A DNA stretch of 64,000 nucleotides, from assembly GCF_018918185.1 (NCBI RefSeq), contig NZ_JAHLPZ010000001.1, positions 124,001-188,000 on the forward strand, read 5' to 3'. The position numbers were made by a program, and so were the translations under genes. Below are positions 1-7,456 of the stretch, one piece after another. The DNA is from Eubacterium sp. MSJ-21. Lineage in GTDB: Bacteria > Bacillota > Clostridia > Lachnospirales > Lachnospiraceae. The notes below the pieces were generated by a model. It was not told the origin of the DNA. It saw only the letters and a program-made list of their open reading frames with translations, and did no database searches. Each line of letters begins with the position of its first letter. Position 1 is the stretch's first letter.

Positions 1-1102
1 TGTAGATGTGTTACAGGGAAAGATTGATACCCGCGTATTCAAAGACAGCATTGTTTTAGTCGGTGCATATGCGGCAGGTATGCAGGATAACTTCAACGTG
101 CCAAACGGTGGCAATCAGCAGATGTACGGAGTAGAAATCCATGCGAATATCCTGCAGGCATTTATGCAGAACCGGTTTTCCGTGAATGGAAATCCGTTCT
201 TATTCGGTTTGTTGACCGGGTTTGTCTGTGCGATTCTGCATTTTATGTTCAAGCGGACGAAGATCTGGCTGTCAACAATATTGCTGATTGCAGGGGTGGC
301 AGCAAACCTGATTGCAGGTGTAATACTTAATAACAATGGAATTGCCATCAGTCTGATTTATGCACCGCTTGTGCTGATTGTCTCCTACATATATTGCCTG
401 GCAATCGGTTATATTCTGGAGAAGCTGAAGCAGAAGAGGGTATTAAAAGCATTCAAGAAATATGTCGCACCGGAGATTGTGGATGAAATCTCGAAGAAAG
501 GGGATTTTCATATCAAGCTTGGCGGTGAGAACCGGGATATTGCAGTACTGTTTGTGGACATCCGGGGATTTACAACGATGTCGGAGGTGTTGGAACCGGA
601 GCAGGTTGTTGAGATCCTGAACAGTTATCTGGCACTTACGACAGAAGCTATCTTCAAAAACAAGGGTACGCTCGATAAGTTTGTCGGCGATGCAACGATG
701 GCGGTGTTTAATTCTCCGTTTGATCTGGATGACTATGAGTTCCGTGCAGTATGCGCGGCATGGGATATCGTACAGGGTGGAATTGCATTAGAGGGAGAGT
801 TAATGGAACGATTTGGCAGAAGTGTCGGATTTGGAGTCGGCGTCAATTGCGGTCCTGCAGTTGTTGGAAATATCGGCTGTGATTTCCGTATGGATTTTAC
901 GGCAATCGGAGATACCGTAAATACAGCAGCGCGGTTAGAAGCGAACGCGAAGAAAGGGCAGGTCCTGATCAGCGATGTTCTGTATGAGAGAGTGAAAGAA
1001 CGTGTGGAAGTGGAAGAAGTCGGAGCGATTCCTTTGAAGGGCAAGTCGAACGAAGTATTTGTCTATGCAGTAACCGGTATAAAGGGGGAGCGTGCAACAT
1101 GA
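1..1102 (+). CDS. CHASE2-type adenylate cyclase (5' partial)
   Basis: This is the C-terminal part of a class III nucleotide cyclase. The frame is open at the window edge, so the true start lies upstream. The visible protein begins with the end of an extracytoplasmic CHASE2 sensor domain (IVLVGAYAAG, YGVEIHANILQ). Three membrane segments follow at roughly residues 65-135, counted from the GTG at position 8. The cyclase catalytic domain covers about 170-360. Metal-binding aspartates are visible in FVDIRGFT and in KFVGDATMAVF; the lysine of LDKFVGD and the FTAIGDTVNTAARLE segment fit an ATP-using enzyme. The stop overlaps the next gene by 4 bp (ATGA), so they are co-transcribed. It probably converts an external signal into cAMP; the ligand is unknown. 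Confidence 0.9.
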   Translation, partial: VDVLQGKIDTRVFKDSIVLVGAYAAGMQDNFNVPNGGNQQMYGVEIHANILQAFMQNRFSVNGNPFLFGLLTGFVCAILHFMFKRTKIWLSTILLIAGVAANLIAGVILNNNGIAISLIYAPLVLIVSYIYCLAIGYILEKLKQKRVLKAFKKYVAPEIVDEISKKGDFHIKLGGENRDIAVLFVDIRGFTTMSEVLEPEQVVEILNSYLALTTEAIFKNKGTLDKFVGDATMAVFNSPFDLDDYEFRAVCAAWDIVQGGIALEGELMERFGRSVGFGVGVNCGPAVVGNIGCDFRMDFTAIGDTVNTAARLEANAKKGQVLISDVLYERVKERVEVEEVGAIPLKGKSNEVFVYAVTGIKGERAT

Positions 1103-1878
1103 GATGTAAGAAAATACTGATCATCCCGGATCGAGCGGAGCTTTCTTCGTATACAAAGCTCGCAGACCGGATGGATCTTGGATTTGAATACAATGATTTT
1201 TTTATCCCGAAGCTGCTGGATGATACAGAACAACTGGACACAGTGATAGCAGGGTATGAACAGATGTCCGGAATGCCCGGTTATTGTACCTTGCATGGAG
1301 CTTTCCTGGATGTGACGGTGTTTTCCGATGATTCGCTGATTGCACGGGCATCGGACTATCGCGTGGAACAGAGTCTGACGATAGCGAAGCGCCTTGGTGC
1401 AAAGGGTGTTGTATTTCATACGAATTATATTGCTAATTTTAAGACAGACAGTTATCGGGACAGTTTTGTGAAGAAGAATGCCGCATATTGGAGTGAGAAG
1501 CTGTTAAAATATCCGGACATACAGATTTACATGGAAAATATGTTTGATGATACACCGGAACTGCTTGCGGGACTTGCAGAGGAACTAAAAGGATATAAGA
1601 ATTTCGGTGTCTGCTTTGATTATGCCCATGCCCATGTGTTTGGAAATCCGGATGAGATTGGATTGTGGGTGCGGACATTGGCACCATATGTAAAGCATCT
1701 TCATATCAACGACAACGATTTCAGACAGGACCTGCATCTGGCTGTGGGAGATGGGAAGATCGACTGGAAGCTGTTTAAGAATTATTATGAAAACTATTTT
1801 CCGGATGCAACCGTATTAATTGAGGTAAACAGCATGGAAAAGATCCGGAAATCACTGGATTTTCTGGAAAGTCTGTGA
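1099..1878 (+). CDS. Sugar phosphate isomerase/epimerase-like TIM barrel protein
   Basis: A 259-residue protein of the xylose isomerase-like / AP endonuclease 2 TIM-barrel superfamily. Likely metal ligands are the Glu of IYMENMF, the Asp and His of CFDYAHAH, the His pair of KHLHINDND and the Glu of LIEVNS, in the order expected for this fold. The substrate cannot be told from sequence. It starts inside the stop of the cyclase gene (4 bp overlap), and an RsbW-like kinase gene follows after 15 bp, so it belongs to the signalling operon. Family members act on sugars, inositols or abasic DNA; none of these is supported specifically here. Confidence 0.75.
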   Translation: MRCKKILIIPDRAELSSYTKLADRMDLGFEYNDFFIPKLLDDTEQLDTVIAGYEQMSGMPGYCTLHGAFLDVTVFSDDSLIARASDYRVEQSLTIAKRLGAKGVVFHTNYIANFKTDSYRDSFVKKNAAYWSEKLLKYPDIQIYMENMFDDTPELLAGLAEELKGYKNFGVCFDYAHAHVFGNPDEIGLWVRTLAPYVKHLHINDNDFRQDLHLAVGDGKIDWKLFKNYYENYFPDATVLIEVNSMEKIRKSLDFLESL

Positions 1879-1893
1879 TGGAGGGCGTGGCGA

Positions 1894-2322
1894 TTGGAAA
1901 ATAAAAAGATAATTACAGTAGAAGCGTCAATGGAAAATCTGGATAAGGTCACTTCGTTTGTCGAAGCGTTCCTGGATGATTATGCGTGTCCGATGAAGAT
2001 TGTAATGAAGATTCTGCTCTGCGTGGAAGAGCTGTATGCCAACGTTGTAAATTACGCATATGGTTCACGGGGTGGAAACTGCACGATTGAATTAGAAGGA
2101 AAAGCATATGAAACAGAAAATGAAGTCTGCATCTGTATGCGGGATCAGGGCGTGCCGTTTGATCCGTTTGCGAAGGAAGACCCGGATATCACGCTATCTG
2201 CGGATGAAAGAGAAATCGGCGGACTTGGTATTTACATGGTGAAAAATATCATGGATATCGTGTCCTATGAATATAAGCAACAAGAAAATATAGTTACAAT
2301 GATTAAAAAATGGCAGATATAA
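1894..2322 (+). CDS. RsbW/SpoIIAB-like serine kinase (GHKL ATPase)
   Basis: A 142-residue stand-alone GHKL ATPase domain. The N box is seen in CVEELYANVVNYAYG, the G1 box in MRDQGVPFDP and the G2 box in GGLGIYMVKNIMD. Proteins of this type phosphorylate STAS antagonists and may sequester a sigma factor or other partner. The start is a TTG with a good ribosome site (ggagggcg) 8 nt upstream. The STAS protein encoded 22 bp downstream is the obvious partner, making a classical partner-switch pair. No sigma factor gene is adjacent, so the output of the switch is unknown; the downstream GGDEF or PilT protein is a possible effector. Confidence 0.85.
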   Translation: MENKKIITVEASMENLDKVTSFVEAFLDDYACPMKIVMKILLCVEELYANVVNYAYGSRGGNCTIELEGKAYETENEVCICMRDQGVPFDPFAKEDPDITLSADEREIGGLGIYMVKNIMDIVSYEYKQQENIVTMIKKWQI

Positions 2323-2344
2323 GCTGCCGGAGTAGGAGGATATT

Positions 2345-2647
2345 ATGGAACTGAAAAAGGAACAAGAAGGAAATAAGCTTATTGTAAGTGTGTCCGGACG
2401 TCTGGATACGAATGCTGCACCAATCGTGATGAAGGAGCTTGAGGAGCTGCTCGTAGATCCGGTGAAAGAATTTGAACTTGACATGGGGGCTTGCGATTAT
2501 GTAGCAAGTTCCGGACTTCGTGCGATTCTTTGGGCACAGAAGAAGATGAATGGATTAGGCGGATCTATGGTTGTAAAAAATGTGATTGGTGATGTAATGG
2601 AAGTATTTGAGATGACAGGTTTTGCAGATATTCTGACATTTGCATAG
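2345..2647 (+). CDS. STAS-domain anti-sigma factor antagonist
   Basis: A 100-residue single STAS domain. It has the usual beta strand SGRLDTNAAP and the phospho-acceptor loop YVASSGLRAILWAQK, where the serine pair matches the site phosphorylated by RsbW/SpoIIAB kinases. Its length is typical for SpoIIAA/RsbV-type antagonists. It follows the kinase gene by 22 bp, with an aggagga ribosome site, and precedes the GGDEF protein gene by 42 bp. It probably binds the kinase in a phosphorylation-dependent way. Confidence 0.88.
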   Translation: MELKKEQEGNKLIVSVSGRLDTNAAPIVMKELEELLVDPVKEFELDMGACDYVASSGLRAILWAQKKMNGLGGSMVVKNVIGDVMEVFEMTGFADILTFA

Positions 2648-2689
2648 CAGAGTCTGAAACGTGGACGTATAGCAAAAAGGGAGGTTACT

Positions 2690-3988
2690 ATGGATTTCAA
2701 AGAAGAAATTGTACAGTTTATGACTGACAAAGTAGGAGGAATTACAATTGTTGCAGAGGGGTCTGCAGAGATTGTATATGCGGATTCTTATTTCCGGAAA
2801 AAGTACGGAGATGCTGTCGTTGGCATGGATGCAGAAGAGATTTTTGTATGGAATGACGATTGCCCGGCATTGGAAATTGACGGGGATGCTGTTGAATGGG
2901 AATATATTGATACAAACACAAAAAAATATTTCAAATTCAATTCCGGACTTTTTCAAAAAGAAGGAAAAAATTATAAGATACACCAGATTACCGACATCAC
3001 GGAATATATGGGGTTGAATCGTGATATCACAAAATATATGGGATTTTTCCGAAAGCTGTCAAAGTTCCAGACTACGGTTTTAGAGAAGCTGTCAGAGACG
3101 TATTATGAGCTGCTTCCGATGCTTGCGGATTATTTTAATACAAGCAAAGCTTATTTTATGATTCAAAGAGATGCGGTCATGGATGTCATCACTTATAATA
3201 AGATGGGAAATGTGTACAGTAATGACCGGATCGGCTATGATGCGGGTGTGGCAGAGCTGTTTGAGAGTAGCTGCGAAGATGATGTGTTGTTTGGAAGTTT
3301 TGATGAGAAGGTTCAGGAGATTCTTCGGTTAAATGGGGCGAAGGATGACAGTACATACCGGATGCTCGTAAGTGGTGAGGTTTCCGGACAAAAATATGCA
3401 CTTTATCTTGGAGTATGGCCGAATATGGATTGGGAGTCCATGAATGAATCAACATTAAAAAGCGTAATCAGTCTGTATATTGAAAATGGAGTTATGCGCG
3501 AGAAATTGGTATATGCAAGTGAGCATGATGGCTTAACCGGACTTTATAACAAGGCAAAATATCTGGAGATGGCTGAAAAAGAGTTCCAATCCCTGGATTC
3601 TATTGCAATCTTTAACTTTGATGTAAACAATTTAAAGAAGATGAATGACCAGTTCGGTCATGAGGCAGGAGATAAGCTGATTATCAAGGCGGCAAACAGT
3701 TTCCGAAAGGTAACAAGCAACCGCGTACATGCATTCCGTATGGGTGGCGATGAGTTCCTTCTTGTTGCAGAAAATATATCTAAGACGGAGACGGATAAAA
3801 TCAGGCAACGCTGGGAAGAAGAACTCGCAAGATTGAATATGGCAGACGATGGTATTGACTGTGTTGTTGCGGTTGGTGTCGCATATGGTGAAAAAGAGTA
3901 TGATTATGCAGCACTTTTGAAGCTCGCAGATGAGAGAATGTACGAGGACAAGAAGGCAAAGAAAAAACCGGGAGAAGAAATCCGGTAA
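2690..3988 (+). CDS. PAS-like / GGDEF diguanylate cyclase
   Basis: A soluble 432-residue protein. The N-terminal 110 residues look like a PAS fold (TIVAEGSAEIVYADSYF, then YFKFNSG). A middle region of about 150 residues resembles a GAF-type module, and the C-terminal GGDEF domain starts near residue 280 (HDGLTGLYNKAKYLEMAE). The active loop is RMGGDEFLLVAE, so c-di-GMP synthesis is expected. No membrane segment is seen, so the signal should be intracellular. The gene sits between the STAS/kinase pair and pilT, which suggests c-di-GMP linked control of surface motility or adhesion. No c-di-GMP inhibitory RxxD motif is evident just before the active loop. Confidence 0.88.
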   Translation: MDFKEEIVQFMTDKVGGITIVAEGSAEIVYADSYFRKKYGDAVVGMDAEEIFVWNDDCPALEIDGDAVEWEYIDTNTKKYFKFNSGLFQKEGKNYKIHQITDITEYMGLNRDITKYMGFFRKLSKFQTTVLEKLSETYYELLPMLADYFNTSKAYFMIQRDAVMDVITYNKMGNVYSNDRIGYDAGVAELFESSCEDDVLFGSFDEKVQEILRLNGAKDDSTYRMLVSGEVSGQKYALYLGVWPNMDWESMNESTLKSVISLYIENGVMREKLVYASEHDGLTGLYNKAKYLEMAEKEFQSLDSIAIFNFDVNNLKKMNDQFGHEAGDKLIIKAANSFRKVTSNRVHAFRMGGDEFLLVAENISKTETDKIRQRWEEELARLNMADDGIDCVVAVGVAYGEKEYDYAALLKLADERMYEDKKAKKKPGEEIR

Positions 3989-4025
3989 AAGCATTTGAAA
4001 AAGCACTGAAAATGGAGGGTGAAAA

Positions 4026-5078
4026 ATGGGAATGACATTTCGTGAACTGATTGATTATGCAAAAAAAGAAGAAGCGTCGGATGTACATGTGACAGTTGGT
4101 ACAAATATTGCGCTTCGACGGTTTGGAAACCTGGAGATCATGGAGCCGGCACCATCGGCGGAGGAAGCGACGGAACTTATCTTCAGCGAACTTAGCGAGG
4201 AACAGATTGCACAGGTAAAGGCAGGCGAGGATTTGGATTTTGCCCTGATGACAAAAGATGGTACAAGACTGCGTGCCAATATCTACCATCAGAGAAATAA
4301 TATCGCAGCGACATATCGTATCCTGCGTTCGAAGATTCCGACATTTCAGGAATTACATGTTCCGGATGCAATACGGAAACTGATTTTGGAACCGCGAGGA
4401 CTGATACTTATCACAGGACCAACCGGCAGCGGTAAGACAACCACACTTGCATCTATGATTGATTATGTAAATCAAAAACAGGCAAAACATGTTATGACGA
4501 TTGAAGATCCGATCGAGTATGTGTATTATCATGCAAAATCCATGATACATCAAAGAGAAGTCGGAAGAGATGTTGATTCGTTCGCAAAGGCACTCCGTTC
4601 GTCTCTGCGTGAGGATCCGGATATTATCCTGGTAGGCGAGATGCGTGATTATGAGACGATCAGTGCGGCAATTACGGCTGCGGAGACCGGACATCTTGTG
4701 CTTTCCACATTACATACAACGAGTGCGGCACAGACGATTGAGCGTATTATCGATGCATATCCGGCACATGGACAGTCACAGGCACGTACCCAGCTTGCGA
4801 ATGTTCTCCGGGGTATCGTAACACAGCAGCTGATTCCGATGGAGGATGGAACCGGAATGGCAATGGCAACGGAGATCTTGATCAATACCGATGCGATTGC
4901 AAACCAGATTCGTGAGAATAAGACACATCAGATCATATCTTCTATGCAGGGTGGTGCGGCTCTTGGCATGCATACACTGAATGCTGACCTCAAACGTCTG
5001 GTTCGTGAACAGAAGATTACAGAAGAAATGGCAAGAAAATATAGCACGAACGTGAAGGACTTTGAGACGCAGCGATAG
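4026..5078 (+). CDS. pilT: PilT-like type IV pilus retraction ATPase
   Basis: A 350-residue secretion/retraction ATPase of the PilT/GspE superfamily, near full PilT length. Visible motifs are Walker A GPTGSGKTTT, the Asp box TIEDPIEYVY, Walker B DPDIILVGEMRD and the His box TAAETGHLVLSTLHTT. The N-terminal PilT domain (FRELIDYAKKEEASDVHVTVG) is present. The C-terminal AIRNLIRE-type retraction motif of proteobacterial PilT is not evident (LKRLVREQKI instead). The start has a ggagggtgaaaa ribosome site. No other pilus gene lies in the window; this is the last gene of the signalling operon, suggesting that cAMP, c-di-GMP or the partner switch controls retraction. Confidence 0.88.
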   Translation: MGMTFRELIDYAKKEEASDVHVTVGTNIALRRFGNLEIMEPAPSAEEATELIFSELSEEQIAQVKAGEDLDFALMTKDGTRLRANIYHQRNNIAATYRILRSKIPTFQELHVPDAIRKLILEPRGLILITGPTGSGKTTTLASMIDYVNQKQAKHVMTIEDPIEYVYYHAKSMIHQREVGRDVDSFAKALRSSLREDPDIILVGEMRDYETISAAITAAETGHLVLSTLHTTSAAQTIERIIDAYPAHGQSQARTQLANVLRGIVTQQLIPMEDGTGMAMATEILINTDAIANQIRENKTHQIISSMQGGAALGMHTLNADLKRLVREQKITEEMARKYSTNVKDFETQR

Positions 5079-5119
5079 ATGCGGACTCAGACATGAAGCT
5101 ATATGAATATTCGGGTTTG

Positions 5120-6490
5120 TTATGATCTCCTTGTGTTAGTACGATGGCGTTTGCGGGGCTTTAAGAATTTTTTAGACACAAGCTTCCAGTCCACTCCGTA
5201 ATAGAAGATCATGCAGAGACAGAAGATACTTGCAAATTGCGCCCGGTAAGTAAAGAAATAATGCAAAAAGGCGTGGTTTGCAAGTGTCAGAAACCGGATA
5301 TACGGAATACAGTATAAAACTGTGAATAACCATGGCATATAATTCTTTTTTTCGTTCTTTCGGAACAGATAATACACCATTAACAATAATACAAAAACAC
5401 CGATTGCGGCGATATATCCGTATCCTTTCATAAAATTAAACGGGAATATACATGCGATATTCCGTAGAAATGCATTTATAGAAAGCACCGGTCCATGCAG
5501 GCTGCCGGCATCTCCGTTTACCCGTGTGGAGGCGGATGATAAAGCCTGTGCAAAGATATTTCTGTTCAGAGCAATCGATGTAATGCTCCATTTGGCAATC
5601 CAGGAAGCCAGATAGCCGATGCCCCAGCAGACAGAACACGACAGAATGATTTTAAAACCGGTTTTTGCATCGCATAACCGGTTATTTTTCTGCATCAGGA
5701 CAAGTAACAATGCAAGCGGAAAAAGGAGTGTAATTGTCTCGGTTGACAAGAAATCAAAATATGCGGTGATATTTCCGACAAGCAGGAAGAATAGTCCGGA
5801 TACCTCCTGTTTCTTCTGATAGAGCAATATTGTAAGGATGCCTGCTATAAGCATGATTAGAAAGCACCAGATGTATTCGAGACTCATAGGAATAAACCAG
5901 AACGATACCGACAAAAGCGCAACGGACATAGCCAGGGCAGAGATTGTGTGTCCGGATTTCGTCAGCTGCGTAAATAAAACAATAAATAGTACTGCCAGTA
6001 TAATGGCAAAAAAGATATAGATCTGCCGGATGTTTAATATCGTTAGCAATGGACGTATGAAAATAGTTGAACCATGCCAATACCGGAAATAATCGTAGGT
6101 AGGTGTTACGTTGGAGGTTACTGCTGTATAGAGATTCTCATTTTCGTTGTGCGTTTCTGTATAATAATAAGAAGCGGTAAGCGGCGAGGTAACCGGATGA
6201 GCCGAATCAAAGTGATATAGGATATTCAGAAGGATCGCATCCGCATAGTGGTCGATGTTAGAGGCAGGATCCTGTTTTACTACACGGTAAAAGACCGGCT
6301 TTTCCAGTAGATATTCCGCCGACTCCTGCGTGTGCTTCCGGATGGCAGAACGCGGAATCAGGGAAACAGCGGAAAGTAAAAAAACTTCCAGAAACGTGAG
6401 AACAAGAAAAGAAATGATTCCGATGAGAATCGTTCTGCATAATTTCTTGTGAGATTTCAAACTGTTGTTTTGCTTGAAAGAATGTTTCAT
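5120..6490 (-). CDS. Polytopic membrane protein of unknown function
   Basis: A 456-residue integral membrane protein with about ten hydrophobic segments and an N-terminal signal-anchor-like helix (ILIGIISFLVLTFLEVFLL). A large extracytoplasmic loop of about 100 residues follows the first helix, and a basic tail closes the protein. The overall pattern resembles GT-C type or O-antigen-related membrane glycosyltransferases, but I see no diagnostic motif and give no function. I chose the ATG at 6490 over the one 36 bp upstream because it alone has a ribosome site (ggagaggcgat). The neighbouring minus-strand regulator may be co-transcribed with it. Confidence 0.6.
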   Translation of the reverse strand: MKHSFKQNNSLKSHKKLCRTILIGIISFLVLTFLEVFLLSAVSLIPRSAIRKHTQESAEYLLEKPVFYRVVKQDPASNIDHYADAILLNILYHFDSAHPVTSPLTASYYYTETHNENENLYTAVTSNVTPTYDYFRYWHGSTIFIRPLLTILNIRQIYIFFAIILAVLFIVLFTQLTKSGHTISALAMSVALLSVSFWFIPMSLEYIWCFLIMLIAGILTILLYQKKQEVSGLFFLLVGNITAYFDFLSTETITLLFPLALLLVLMQKNNRLCDAKTGFKIILSCSVCWGIGYLASWIAKWSITSIALNRNIFAQALSSASTRVNGDAGSLHGPVLSINAFLRNIACIFPFNFMKGYGYIAAIGVFVLLLMVYYLFRKNEKKNYMPWLFTVLYCIPYIRFLTLANHAFLHYFFTYRAQFASIFCLCMIFYYGVDWKLVSKKFLKPRKRHRTNTRRS

Positions 6491-6546
6491 ATCGCCTCTC
6501 CGTGAACTTTGATCGGTATGTGTCAAATGGTTGTGATTGGTGCCTG

Positions 6547-7284
6547 TTAGCAGATGGGGAGATGCATGGCAGGAAGCGCCTTGTTCAGGTCATCCACCGG
6601 CGTCAGAAGACAGGCACAAAACCCTTCGAGTGGCTGAAAACAGCGCACAAAAATCTCTTTGTTTATTTCCGGGCTATAATCGCGGATGTAACGGCTGCTG
6701 CCATTGACTGCGACATCGGTATATGCAACCAGCCATTTTTTGTCAGCATTTGGAAATACTGAGAAGAAAGAATGATTCATCATTTCTTCGATAGTTTTTC
6801 CTTCGATAACTGCCATCTCGTTGTTACAATAACGGAATACAAAATCAATCCCATGCCCGTCATTGTTAAATATAAGTTCAATCACACAGAAGGCAATCGG
6901 CATATTGTCCAGAATCGAAAAACGGTTTCGGATATCGACCACTGTCTCGATGCTGTCCGCAATGCTTTGGTGTAAGGTCGCATTCAGTTTTTTGTGGGCA
7001 GCGGCCGTGCGTTTCCTTCCCTGAAATTCGGCACCATCGAGCATATGATAGATGCCATCCGCAATATAATTAATCTGATTTTTGGCAACGACAATCCCTT
7101 TGTTTACACAGATAAAATCATGCAGTTCCAATGATTCAAAAAAGTCTTTGATTGTTATATAAGTAAGGAATGTCTGATCATCCATCGTGTGAATACACGT
7201 TTTACCATCAACACGTGTCAGATATTTGATATCTTCAATCTGAATATGGTTTTTCTTGAAATATTTTAATATTTTGCTGTCCAT
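6547..7284 (-). CDS. LytTR-PAS regulatory protein
   Basis: A 245-residue protein. Residues 1-95 match a LytTR DNA-binding domain (IEDIKYLTRVDGKTCIHTMDD, then FICVNKGIVVAKNQINYI). Residues about 115-230 look like a PAS domain (ILDNMPIAFCVIELI, FVFRYCNNEMAVIEGKTIEEM). The order is reversed compared with LytR/AgrA response regulators, where LytTR is C-terminal and follows a receiver. The start at 7284 has a gaggag ribosome site; an in-frame ATG 15 bp upstream lacks one. It is transcribed away from the fused sigma-factor gene and probably with the downstream membrane protein gene. Confidence 0.7.
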   Translation of the reverse strand: MDSKILKYFKKNHIQIEDIKYLTRVDGKTCIHTMDDQTFLTYITIKDFFESLELHDFICVNKGIVVAKNQINYIADGIYHMLDGAEFQGRKRTAAAHKKLNATLHQSIADSIETVVDIRNRFSILDNMPIAFCVIELIFNNDGHGIDFVFRYCNNEMAVIEGKTIEEMMNHSFFSVFPNADKKWLVAYTDVAVNGSSRYIRDYSPEINKEIFVRCFQPLEGFCACLLTPVDDLNKALPAMHLPIC

Positions 7285-7397
7285 TGCAAAACTCCTCAAA
7301 TTACTTTAATATCTATGATGTGAGTTTAGCAAAGAAAAATGTAGAAGTCAACGAAAGACCCATAAAACGATGGATTTCAAGAAATTTTGGAAAAACC

Positions 7398-7435
7398 CAA
7401 CCGAAGGTGCGCATATAACGTCTATATAGTATAAT
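7398..7435 (+). promoter_or_regulatory. Candidate ECF-type promoter with a separate TATAAT
   Basis: A CAACC (-35-like, 7398-7402) is followed after 16 bp by CGTCT (-10-like, 7419-7423), which fits the general ECF sigma promoter shape and would suggest autoregulation of the downstream sigma-factor gene. A TATAAT lies at 7430-7435 without a clear housekeeping -35 at the right distance. This is inference from motif shape only. Confidence 0.35.
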
Positions 7436-7456
7436 AAGAAAGAAAGGAATAAACAT

